64,000 bases of DNA from CAXXOK01 sp963663285 (lineage in GTDB: Bacteria > Bacillota > Clostridia > Christensenellales > Aristaeellaceae). Positions 1-7,980 of the stretch are shown one piece after another. Below the pieces are notes generated by a model. It made no database searches, was not told the origin of the DNA, and worked only from the letters and a program-made list of their open reading frames with translations. The DNA lies in contig CAXXNI010000002.1 of NCBI GenBank assembly GCA_963663285.2, forward strand, positions 682,001-746,000, read 5' to 3'. How positions within the stretch are numbered: position 1 is the first letter of the stretch; each line of letters begins with the position of its first letter. The position numbers and the translations under genes were made by a program.

Positions 1-728
1 TCCATTGCACCTTCGCTGATCGCTTTAAAAACTGCGGTTCGTTCAGCGCAGTTGGTAAGGCCGAAGGATGCGTTTTCAATGTTGCAGCCTTCAAACAAGC
101 GGCCATCCGCGCTGAGCAGGCAAGCGCCTACCTTAAAATGGCTGTACGGGCTATAAGACCGTGCCATTGCTTCCCGTGCCAAAGCGAGCAGCTGCTCATC
201 TGTCGGGGCAGCTATTTGTGCTTCATCGCGCGTAATACCCGCAAGATTTAATGATTTTTCTTCCATGGTTCGCATCTCCTTTTGCTCATCGGGCAACATA
301 TGGTCGTAACCGCACAGGTGAAAAAAGCCGTGCGCCAACAAATAGCATAATTCCCGTTGAAAAGAGTGACCGTACTGCTGGGCCTGTGCAACGGCGTGCT
401 CGCAGGAGATGAGTATATCGCCCAAAAAACAAGCGTTGACTTCGGGGTCATACTCGCGGCGCAGAGAGTGGAGGGACGTATTTGCGGTATGCCCCGCTGC
501 GTACCGAACCGTCGGAAACGACAGTACGTCGGTGGGAGCATCAATACCGCGCTGGTCGCGGTTGACTGCGCGGATATGCTCGTCATCCGTTAATAACACG
601 TGGATCGCGCACGGACAGGGCAATTGCTCCGTAATAGCACAGCAATCTGCCGTTAAAGCCAGCAAAGCGGAATCCCATGCAGTTAAAGGTACGGAAATAC
701 CAGGCTCCTGCTCCCACTCAAGCTTCAT
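1..728 (-). CDS. ybeY-cdd: YbeY endoribonuclease fused in frame to cytidine deaminase (partial, runs off left edge)
   Basis: One uninterrupted frame joins two enzymes. Residues 1-~160 are YbeY, the metal-dependent endoribonuclease of 16S rRNA maturation and ribosome quality control. Its zinc triad HGFFHLCGYDH lies at about 133-143. After a linker of about 15 residues, residues ~176-242 are the start of a cytidine deaminase (cytidine to uridine, pyrimidine salvage): FKVGACLL, GCNIENASFG, and the zinc/proton-shuttle motif CAE at 227-229. The second zinc motif (PCxxC) would lie beyond the window. The ATG overlaps the end of pgpH by 11 bp, so translation is probably coupled. In many Firmicutes the order is phoH-pgpH-ybeY-dgkA-cdd-era; here dgkA is absent and no stop codon separates ybeY from cdd. 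Identification of both domains is firm; the fusion depends on the sequence being free of error. Confidence 0.88.
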   Translation of the reverse strand, partial: MKLEWEQEPGISVPLTAWDSALLALTADCCAITEQLPCPCAIHVLLTDDEHIRAVNRDQRGIDAPTDVLSFPTVRYAAGHTANTSLHSLRREYDPEVNACFLGDILISCEHAVAQAQQYGHSFQRELCYLLAHGFFHLCGYDHMLPDEQKEMRTMEEKSLNLAGITRDEAQIAAPTDEQLLALAREAMARSYSPYSHFKVGACLLSADGRLFEGCNIENASFGLTNCAERTAVFKAISEGAM

Positions 729-3246
729 TTTTTTGCTCATCCTTTATCGGCGCTGGTTCTGCAGCTTCAACAGAGGGTACGGCGTCCGGTTCGGTTGTGT
801 TTGTTTTGGGGTCATCCTCAACTTTATCCGTGCCTACAGAAGTACCCGCTTCAACAATAGGGACTTCCGGTTCCTCATTCGTTTCGGACAATTGTATCTC
901 TTCGACAGGCGCTGAAGCTTCCGGAGCATAAATCACTTCACTAGGGCCATCGTTTTGACTACTCTCACTTTTTTCGGCTTCAACATCGGCTTTTTTAACC
1001 AATTCCTTCGCTTCTACGGTGCTTTCGTCAGATGGCGACTGTGGTTGCGGCCGGGCAGGCGGGAGATTCTGACGCTTGAGCTGTTCCATAGAGATTGCCG
1101 GATATTCAATGCGTTCATGGAATACGCCGTTGAGAACAGTGGAGAAAGCTTCGCAAATTCGGTCAATATCCGACAGGGTTACAGGCGCATGGCTGAGCTG
1201 CCCATCCTCCAGCTTATCGCGTACAAGACGCTCAATAAATTCTTCAATCGCTTTAGGGGTGGGGTCGGGCATGGATCGCACAGCGGCTTCCACCGTATCC
1301 GCCAGCATGATAATCGCGCTTTCTTTCATATGCGGTCTGCGGCCGTCGTAGCGGAAATCGGCAATATCCACCGGCTGTCCGTTGGACTGCTGTAAAGCCT
1401 TATGGTAAAAATACATCACCGGCGTATCGCCGTGGTGCTCGATAATAATGTCCTGTATTTCCTCCGGAAGGCGGTTTTGCTGCGCCATCATTTGCCCATC
1501 ACGCGTATGTGCTGTAAGGATAGCGGCGGATACATAAGCGTTGGTGTGCTCATGCGGGTTTTCGCCAATTTGGTTTTCTTTAAAATACAGCGGGCGTTTC
1601 AGTTTGCCGATATCATGGTAGTAAGCGCCGGCGCGCGCAAGCAGTGGGTTGGCGCCGATGGCTTCGGCGGCGGCTTCGGCGAGATTTGCGACAATAATAC
1701 TATGGTGATAGGTGCCGGGAGCTTCCATGAGCAACCTACGCAACAACGGTTGATTTGGATTGCTAAGCTCCAGTAACTTGCTTTGCGTAGCAAGGTGGAA
1801 AAGTGATTCCATAATCGGGTCCAACCCGACGCATAGCAATGAAGCGCTTAATGCGCCTGCCGCACTCCAAAGGGCATTGGTAAACACCTCAGTCAGCGAT
1901 GTATTGGTCATGAAGCCAATTGTAAGGATAATACCGATATTGGATAGCGCGGTTGCAACACCGGCCAGCAGCACCTGCTGGCGGTTTGGCTTGTGGCGAA
2001 TGATGAGAATTGCCAGAAAACCGCTGATGATGGACGTAAGCAGCAGATTCACCATTTCAGTACCGTAGGTGCTGTTTCCGCCCGCAATCAGGGAACTGAC
2101 GATAATTGCAAGCGTTACCGTGGCTGCCGCCCCGCTGGTTACCCCCAGCAAGCCCGTGAGCATCATGGTTCCCAATAATACGGGCGGCAAGTAAAGATCG
2201 ATCAATTTTGCCCCAATGGATAAAGCCAGGGTGATGTTTAAGATTATCATCTGAATCGCCAGCTTTTTAGGGCTGCGAAGATAATGCACATTGAAGAGCA
2301 ATAGTGTCATTACGTAGGAAAGCATGGCGAACAAAACCAACAGCGCCCCGCCAAGATACATGGCAAGGTCAAAACTCTCATCGTCCAAAAGGCCTAGGCT
2401 GCGAAGCATTTCCAACTGGTTGGCGGTTACGCGCTCACGAGAAACGACAATATTTTGACCCTGTTTATAAATGACGGGATCGACCGCATCGCGCGCCTGC
2501 TGCTGTAGCTTCTCGGTTGCTTCCTGATCGATAACCATATTGGGTTCAACCACTTTGCGAAGAATCGGCGTAACGACATTCTGCAATAAATCCATATCGG
2601 TTTTATAGCCGATGATTTGCTGTAAATATTGAATGGTTTCGCTTAAATATCCTTCGCGGATGGTGGTGTTCATGGTATTTTCAACGGCAGTAGTGATGTT
2701 ATCGTTCAAATCTAACATATCCTGATCGGACGCCCGCATCAGTGTATCAATCTGGTAATTGGCTAGGGTCAGCAGCGGAATCAGCGCCTTGGCGTATTCT
2801 AACTCGGCGTCAGTAAAATCATACGCTTTTTGCGCTGCTGCATCCCCCGGAGCGTGCTGCTCCAGCGTTTTTTGGCCGTATTGCTGCACGGTATTGGCTT
2901 GTGTAAGTACAGAAGTCAGATTTTGCAATACTTCGGCGGTAACGCCTTCTTTGTATAAATAACTGGGTTCCACCGCATTTGCGGCAGCTTGCCGGTTTTT
3001 CTCGGTGGCGATTTCATCCACAACATCTTTGGAGGCTGTAATGGTGGTATAGGCAATATCGCCTACCTGTAGGTCGTAGCGTTCCGGTGTGATGGCAAAA
3101 GCAAATAACGCGATCATGAAAATCGTGCCTACCAACAACACGTACCAGCTTTTAGCCTGTACGGTGCGAAGCTTTTTAATAATAGCTTCCAATGAAGCGG
3201 AACTTTTTTTGTTGTGAGTGGAAGCCGTGCGCTTTTTAGGCGTCAT
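718..3246 (-). CDS. pgpH: PgpH/YqfF-family 7TM-HD cyclic-di-AMP phosphodiesterase
   Basis: The 842-residue membrane protein matches PgpH, which in Listeria hydrolyses c-di-AMP to pApA. It has an N-terminal membrane segment (~35-52), a large extracytoplasmic 7TMR-HDED region (~55-290), a cluster of membrane segments (~293-475), and a cytoplasmic HD domain. HD residues are visible as H514 and the H544-D545 pair in YYHDIGKLKRP, followed by IIIEHHGDTP and the late Asp in MLADTVEAAVRS. After about residue 735 comes a Pro/Glu/Ala-rich acidic tail of about 110 residues, longer than I expect for the family. A GGAGG motif precedes the ATG, which overlaps the phoH stop by 11 bp. This is the middle gene of phoH-pgpH-ybeY. 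The family call is firm; c-di-AMP as substrate is by homology. Confidence 0.9.
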   Translation of the reverse strand: MTPKKRTASTHNKKSSASLEAIIKKLRTVQAKSWYVLLVGTIFMIALFAFAITPERYDLQVGDIAYTTITASKDVVDEIATEKNRQAAANAVEPSYLYKEGVTAEVLQNLTSVLTQANTVQQYGQKTLEQHAPGDAAAQKAYDFTDAELEYAKALIPLLTLANYQIDTLMRASDQDMLDLNDNITTAVENTMNTTIREGYLSETIQYLQQIIGYKTDMDLLQNVVTPILRKVVEPNMVIDQEATEKLQQQARDAVDPVIYKQGQNIVVSRERVTANQLEMLRSLGLLDDESFDLAMYLGGALLVLFAMLSYVMTLLLFNVHYLRSPKKLAIQMIILNITLALSIGAKLIDLYLPPVLLGTMMLTGLLGVTSGAAATVTLAIIVSSLIAGGNSTYGTEMVNLLLTSIISGFLAILIIRHKPNRQQVLLAGVATALSNIGIILTIGFMTNTSLTEVFTNALWSAAGALSASLLCVGLDPIMESLFHLATQSKLLELSNPNQPLLRRLLMEAPGTYHHSIIVANLAEAAAEAIGANPLLARAGAYYHDIGKLKRPLYFKENQIGENPHEHTNAYVSAAILTAHTRDGQMMAQQNRLPEEIQDIIIEHHGDTPVMYFYHKALQQSNGQPVDIADFRYDGRRPHMKESAIIMLADTVEAAVRSMPDPTPKAIEEFIERLVRDKLEDGQLSHAPVTLSDIDRICEAFSTVLNGVFHERIEYPAISMEQLKRQNLPPARPQPQSPSDESTVEAKELVKKADVEAEKSESSQNDGPSEVIYAPEASAPVEEIQLSETNEEPEVPIVEAGTSVGTDKVEDDPKTNTTEPDAVPSVEAAEPAPIKDEQKNEA

Positions 3247-4228
3247 GTTTCGGACTCCTCCCCGCTTGATTCTGTTCGTAAGCCTCGTAGGCTTTTACGA
3301 CGGTCTGCACCAGATCATGGCGAACCACATCGGAGTGCGACAGTGTAACGATTGCAATTTCCGGTATGTTTTTAAGCACATGCACGGCTTGCAACAGCCC
3401 GGATTGCTTACCGGAAGGCAAATCGGTCTGGGTTGCATCGCCTGTGATTACAACACGCGAACCTGATCCAAAGCGGGTCAGGAACATCTTCATCTGCTCT
3501 GGGGTGGTGTTTTGCGCTTCATCCAGAATGATAAAACTGTCGGAAAGCGTGCGCCCGCGCATATAAGCCAGCGGAGCAACTTCCAGCACGCCGCGTTCCT
3601 GCAAACGCGTATAGGATTCCGGCCCCATCATTTCATAAAGTGCATCATAAAGGGGGCGTAAATACGGGTCTACTTTCTGGCTCAAATCACCCGGTAAAAA
3701 ACCAAGCTTCTCCCCGGCTTCCACCGCGGGGCGGGTGAGGACAATGCGCTCAATCTCCTTGTTTCGCAAGGCAACGACGGCCAACGCCATGGCAAGGTAA
3801 GTTTTGCCTGTGCCGGCAGGGCCAAGGGCAAAGGTAAGCTCGTGAGAACGGATGGCGTTAACGTATTGGTACTGCCCCAGTGTTTTACACCGGATCGGTC
3901 TTCCGCGATGCGTGATCGCCACGACTTCAAAAGCAATATCGTCCAGCCGGTCCAGTTCACCTTTACGCACCAGTGACACGGCGTACCGAAGCGTAGTGCG
4001 GTCAATTTGCGCGTGCCTGAGTACAAGGGATTTAAGCTTTTCAACAACTTGCTGTGCCATGGATACGTTTTCTTCGGAGCCTGTAATTTTAAGTTCGGAA
4101 CCGCGAACGCTGAGCGTAACACTGAGTTCGTTTTCCAACAGCGGCACATTACGATCATTCGCACCAAAGAGAGACAAATAACTATCCAAGCTTTCCAACG
4201 AAAGTACAGCTGTTGTATTTTGTGCCAA
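3236..4228 (-). CDS. phoH: PhoH-family ATPase
   Basis: This 330-residue cytoplasmic P-loop ATPase belongs to the PhoH/YbeZ family, which is linked to RNA metabolism and usually sits beside ybeY. Walker A GPAGTGKT lies at 136-143 and a Walker B-like DEAQN (FIILDEAQNTTPEQMKM) further on. The N-terminal ~70 residues (LKITGSEENV) resemble a small KH-like nucleic-acid-binding fold. The start is TTG at 4226-4228, chosen because GGAGG sits 8 nt upstream. It is the first gene of the phoH-pgpH-ybeY-cdd operon, and a good sigma-A promoter lies about 80 bp upstream. Confidence 0.92.
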   Translation of the reverse strand: MAQNTTAVLSLESLDSYLSLFGANDRNVPLLENELSVTLSVRGSELKITGSEENVSMAQQVVEKLKSLVLRHAQIDRTTLRYAVSLVRKGELDRLDDIAFEVVAITHRGRPIRCKTLGQYQYVNAIRSHELTFALGPAGTGKTYLAMALAVVALRNKEIERIVLTRPAVEAGEKLGFLPGDLSQKVDPYLRPLYDALYEMMGPESYTRLQERGVLEVAPLAYMRGRTLSDSFIILDEAQNTTPEQMKMFLTRFGSGSRVVITGDATQTDLPSGKQSGLLQAVHVLKNIPEIAIVTLSHSDVVRHDLVQTVVKAYEAYEQNQAGRSPKHDA

Positions 4229-4307
4229 ACAAAAAGCCTCCGTTCATAGCGGATAGTATTCCGCTTATGATATACGGCCGTCGAGAAACGATAGTATATC
4301 AATCTAT

Positions 4308-4335
4308 ATGATACAATAATCTATTCTTTTGTCAA
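4308..4335 (-). promoter_or_regulatory. Sigma-A promoter for phoH operon
   Basis: Reading the minus strand, TTGACA (4335-4330) and TATCAT (4313-4308) are separated by 16 bp. The site lies about 80 bp upstream of the phoH start. A second TATACT-like hexamer follows closer to the gene. Confidence 0.6.
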
Positions 4336-4565
4336 TCGTTTCCCTTGTTTCAAAATGGTTTCCTATTGTGCTTTCTTAGCAGGCAGTGTAAAAGCGGAGC
4401 ATACCAATAGGATGTGTGTTAGCACGAAAAGAGAAAAACCAAGGCAGGAGATAATAAATCAATTGGAGAACATATATTCGAATATTTCCTTTCGTATGAA
4501 AGCGTGCATCTATGAACAGCAAAGATATTAACAATATGAAAAATACCTGAAAAAGGGGAATCATA

Positions 4566-4943
4566 ATGAAAAGAGAGCTGGGTATTGCCCGTTGCGGGCT
4601 GGCGTGTTGTATATGCTCGGAGAATGATGAATGCGCAGGATGTGAACAGGGTGGGTGTGCGCAAAGCAATACGTGCATCAACCGGGCCTGCTCCATTGGC
4701 AAAGGGATTGCCGGCTGTTATGCGTGTATGGATGTTTGCGCAAGCTGGACGGTTAATTCCATGCGGATTCAAGCATTTCGTACCTTTATAAAACGTTATG
4801 GGATCAATCGCCTACTTGACTGTCTGGAAAGAAACGAACAGTTGGGAATTGTCTATCACCGAAATGGATTTTTAGGGGATTATGATGATTTTAAAAACGA
4901 GGAGGAAATCATCCGCTATATTCTAACAGGAACAAGAAAATAG
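4566..4943 (+). CDS. DUF3795 Cys-rich, probable zinc-binding protein
   Basis: This 125-residue protein begins with a dense cysteine region: CGLACCICSENDECAGC at about 11-27, followed by further Cys (CAQSNTC, CSIGKGIAGC, CMDVC). The C-terminal half is helical and has no cysteine. The CGLxCxxC...CxGC pattern is that of DUF3795, which has no established biochemical function; metal binding is inferred from the Cys spacing. It stands alone, divergent from phoH, with the AAAGGGG motif just upstream of the ATG acting as ribosome binding site. Confidence 0.75.
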   Translation: MKRELGIARCGLACCICSENDECAGCEQGGCAQSNTCINRACSIGKGIAGCYACMDVCASWTVNSMRIQAFRTFIKRYGINRLLDCLERNEQLGIVYHRNGFLGDYDDFKNEEEIIRYILTGTRK

Positions 4944-5297
4944 TATTAGTATTTGCCAAAATGGATTGGTATGCATAACAAAAATTACATTTTAATAAGT
5001 AATGAATCACAACAACTATCATGGAAGATAAGTTGACTTACTGATATACGACAAGAAAAATGCCGCAGGGAAGGAGGTTAACAGCTGTATCTTTGTATGC
5101 AATCCTTTACTGCAATAATGCGCCAAAACATTGTATACATTGCGTTTGCTGGATATAAGAACATTGAAAATACAAATTTATGCATAAAAGTGCTAGACAA
5201 CGGGAACTGCTTGTATTATCATAAATACATCTTCCGGTCCTGTTTGTTCCGCTTCAAAATTAAAGGAAGAAATAATGGAATTAAGGAGAAAGTACAC
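4944..5297 (+). other. Intergenic region upstream of oppA
   Basis: These 354 AT-rich bases contain no convincing gene. A perfect Shine-Dalgarno sequence AAGGAGGTTA at 5071-5080 has no ATG, GTG or TTG at normal spacing. A candidate oppA promoter lies near the 3' end. The oppA frame stays open upstream to 5097, but codons before 5298 do not look coding. Confidence 0.5.
5194..5222 (+). promoter_or_regulatory. Candidate promoter for oppA
   Basis: TAGACA (5194-5199) and TATCAT (5217-5222) are 17 bp apart, each matching five of six consensus bases. The site lies 75 bp upstream of the chosen oppA start. Confidence 0.5.
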
Positions 5298-6929
5298 ATG
5301 AAAAACAAGGCATCTAAGCTTATCTCGCTTGTGCTTTGCCTGACCCTCGTGTTGACTGTCGGCAGCTTCGCTTCCGCTACAGCCGAAGGCGAGCAGGTAT
5401 TGAAAGTACAAATTGAAACCGAAGTCCAGTCGCTGGACCCGCAGGTGGCGACGGACGGTACGTCCTTTGAGGTCATCGCAGACTTCACGGACGGCCTGTA
5501 CCAGATGGACGCCAGCGGCGCTTCCGTGCCCGCACTGGCTGCCGAGACGACCGTAAGCGACGATGGTCTCACCTACACCTTCAAAATCCGTGACGACGCG
5601 TTCTGGACCAACGGAGATCCCGTTACGGCCGACGACTTCGTATTCGGCTGGCAGCGCGCTTGCGATCCTGAATTCGCCAGCGAGTATGCTTACATGATCA
5701 CCGATATCGCTCTGGTGAAAAACAGCGCGGCTGTGAACAGCGGCGAAATGGCGCTGGACGAACTGGGCGTAAAGGCACTGGACGAAAAGACCTTCCAGGT
5801 TGAACTGGAAAGCCCCGTAAGCTTCTTCCTCGGCCTTATGTATTTCCCGACCTTCTACCCGGTAAACCGTGCGTTCTGCGAGAGCTGCGGCGATAACTAC
5901 GCCACCAGCCCCGAGACCGTACTGGCCAATGGTGCTTTCATGCTGACGAGCTACGAGCCCGCCGCTACGAGCTTTACGCTGGTAAAGAACCCCGATTACT
6001 ACGATGCTGCCCGTGTGCAGTTGGACGGCTTGACCTATCAGGTAATCAAAGACAGCCAAACGGCTCTGCTGAGCTATCAGAACGGCGATCTGGACGTGGT
6101 TACGCTGTCGGGCGACCAGGTTGAACTGGTTGAAGACGATCCCGAGTTCATCTCCGTCAACGCGGGCTACCTGTGGTACATCACCGTCAACCAGGCCGAC
6201 GTGCCCGAGCTGGCGAACGTGAACTTCCGAAAGGCGCTTGCCGCGGCGTATGACCGCAACGCGATCTGCGCTTCCATCATCAAGGACGGTTCCACGCCCG
6301 CTACCTTCGCGGTTCCCGAGCAGCTGGCTACCGGCCCCGATGGTTTGGATTTCCGTTCCACCGCTACCACCTACGAAGGCTTTGATAAAGAATCTGCCGC
6401 CACCTTCTACGCTGCTGCTTGCGAAGAACTGGGCCAGAGTGAATTCAGCCTGACCCTGCTTGTGGAAGATGATGCGACTGCGCAGAACATCGCTGCTTTC
6501 ATCCAGCAGGAATGGCAGAGCACCTTGCCCGGCGTAACGGTTGAGCTGAAAGTGGAAACCAAAAAACAGCGCATTCAGGACATTCAGAACGGCGATTACA
6601 GCACCTGCCTCACCCGCTGGGGCCCGGACTACGCCGATCCGATGACCTATCTGGGCATGTGGATTACCGACAATAGCAACAACTACGGTCTGTGGAGCGA
6701 TGCTGAGTACGATGCAATCATCGAAAGCTGCGTAAGCGGCGACTTGGCGATGGATGCTTCCGCTCGTTGGACGGCGCTGCATCAGGCTGAGGATATCATC
6801 ATGAACAACATGGTTATCCTGCCGGTGTACCAGAAGTGCAACGCGATGATGGTAAAGAGCACTGTGCAGAATCTCCAGTGCCACTCTATTGCCCTCAACC
6901 GTGTGTTCAAGGACACTACGATCGACTAA
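5298..6929 (+). CDS. oppA: Oligopeptide ABC transporter substrate-binding protein
   Basis: This 543-residue extracytoplasmic peptide-binding protein of the SBP_bac_5 family delivers peptides to the OppBCDF importer encoded next to it. Family features include QSLDPQVATD near the mature N-terminus, FKIRDDAFWTNGDPVTADDFVFGWQRA, and YLGMWITDNSNNYG near the end. The ATG at 5298 was chosen because AAGGAG sits 7 nt upstream and a signal peptide follows (MKNKASKLISLVLCLTLVLT). There is no lipobox: the only early Cys (residue 14) is preceded by LVL, and a signal peptidase I site after ASATA is more likely, so the protein may not be lipid-anchored. Codons are more GC-rich than in neighbouring oppB, which fits high expression. 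Confidence 0.93.
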   Translation: MKNKASKLISLVLCLTLVLTVGSFASATAEGEQVLKVQIETEVQSLDPQVATDGTSFEVIADFTDGLYQMDASGASVPALAAETTVSDDGLTYTFKIRDDAFWTNGDPVTADDFVFGWQRACDPEFASEYAYMITDIALVKNSAAVNSGEMALDELGVKALDEKTFQVELESPVSFFLGLMYFPTFYPVNRAFCESCGDNYATSPETVLANGAFMLTSYEPAATSFTLVKNPDYYDAARVQLDGLTYQVIKDSQTALLSYQNGDLDVVTLSGDQVELVEDDPEFISVNAGYLWYITVNQADVPELANVNFRKALAAAYDRNAICASIIKDGSTPATFAVPEQLATGPDGLDFRSTATTYEGFDKESAATFYAAACEELGQSEFSLTLLVEDDATAQNIAAFIQQEWQSTLPGVTVELKVETKKQRIQDIQNGDYSTCLTRWGPDYADPMTYLGMWITDNSNNYGLWSDAEYDAIIESCVSGDLAMDASARWTALHQAEDIIMNNMVILPVYQKCNAMMVKSTVQNLQCHSIALNRVFKDTTID

Positions 6930-6950
6930 TCTGAAACAAGGCGAGGTTTC

Positions 6951-6992
6951 ATACCGCGCAGCGTCCGTCGTTGGCCGCTGCGCGGTATTTTT
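6951..6992 (+). terminator. Hairpin with T-run between oppA and oppB
   Basis: A 13-bp perfect stem (arms 6951-6963 and 6976-6988, ATACCGCGCAGCG and its complement) with a 12-nt loop runs directly into TTTTT. It looks like an intrinsic terminator or partial attenuator that would make oppA mRNA more abundant than oppBCDF. It may also protect the 3' end of an oppA transcript. Confidence 0.75.
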
Positions 6993-7038
6993 CCCAGCCT
7001 GGTGAATTAAGCCGCCGCACGAGAGGAGCGAGGGCTAC

Positions 7039-7980
7039 ATGCGACGTTACATTATTAAAAGACTACTCATATCCATCGGAACGATATTCGTTGTTATTCT
7101 TCTATTATTTGTTCTCTTACAGTTCATGCCGGGTTCTCCCTTTAATGATGAAAAATTATCGGTGGATCAGCGCGCTGTACTTTATGAAAAGTACGGGTTG
7201 GATCAACCGATTATCGTACAGTTTTTTAAGTATGTTGTGAACATGCTCAGAGGTGATTTTGGCGTTAGTTATACCATCAGTAAAAACACGCCAATCGCAC
7301 AATTATTACAAACGCGATTACCGGTTAGCCTGCGTATTGGCGGGCAAGCTGTTTTATTGGGCGCTGTGATCGGCTTGATTCTTGGCATCGTGGCTGCGAT
7401 ATGGCATGGCACCTTATGGGATACCATTGCCACGATTATATCCGTTATCGGCGTCAGCGTACCATCCTACGTATTTGCACTTGCATTGGCATATGTGTTT
7501 GGGTACGAGTTAAGCTGGTTCCCGTTGCTGTATAATTTGGAACTTCCCTTTAAGTCTTCGGTATTACCGAGCATTGCGCTATGTATGTTTACCATCGCAT
7601 CTATAGCGCGTTTCACCCGGAGTGAAATGCTGGAGGTATTGGGGAGCGATTATGTTTTACTGGCGGAAAGCAAGGGTGTTTACGGCCCCAGGCTGATTAT
7701 CCGCCATGTGCTGCGTAATGCGCTGATTCCGATTGTTACCGTACTTGCACCGTTGATCGTCGGCTTGATGACGGGCAGTCTGGTCGTGGAAAAAATATTC
7801 TCCATTCCCGGTATTGGCAGTTTGCTGGTAACGGCGATACAATCCAATGATTACAATGTGATTATCGTACTCAGCTTTATTTACAGCGCCATGTACATCG
7901 GCATCATGTTGGTGGTGGATATTTTATATGGCGTGATCGATCCGCGAATCCGACTGAGTAAGGAGGGTGCGCATGAATAG
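7039..7980 (+). CDS. oppB: Oligopeptide ABC transporter permease
   Basis: This 313-residue inner-membrane permease has the usual six membrane segments of the OppB/DppB family. Visible features are the N-terminal MRRYIIKRLLISIGTIFVVI, the segment FMPGSPFNDEKL, and the EAA-type cytoplasmic loop that contacts the ATPases (ESKGVYGPRLIIRHVLRNAL, ending before IPIVTVLAPLIVG). GAGAGGAG precedes the ATG. It ends 8 bp inside oppC, so the two permeases are probably translationally coupled and form the OppBC channel. Confidence 0.92.
   Translation: MRRYIIKRLLISIGTIFVVILLLFVLLQFMPGSPFNDEKLSVDQRAVLYEKYGLDQPIIVQFFKYVVNMLRGDFGVSYTISKNTPIAQLLQTRLPVSLRIGGQAVLLGAVIGLILGIVAAIWHGTLWDTIATIISVIGVSVPSYVFALALAYVFGYELSWFPLLYNLELPFKSSVLPSIALCMFTIASIARFTRSEMLEVLGSDYVLLAESKGVYGPRLIIRHVLRNALIPIVTVLAPLIVGLMTGSLVVEKIFSIPGIGSLLVTAIQSNDYNVIIVLSFIYSAMYIGIMLVVDILYGVIDPRIRLSKEGAHE

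Noticed and set aside
409..931. Plus-strand frames over the ybeY-pgpH junction
   Set aside because: They overlap the clear minus-strand ybeY and pgpH coding sequences and have no family features.
5193..6884. 563-codon open frame on the minus strand opposite oppA
   Set aside because: It is a mirror frame caused by the strong GC-ending codon bias of oppA. The product has no domain, is rich in unlikely residue runs, and oppA is unmistakable on the other strand.
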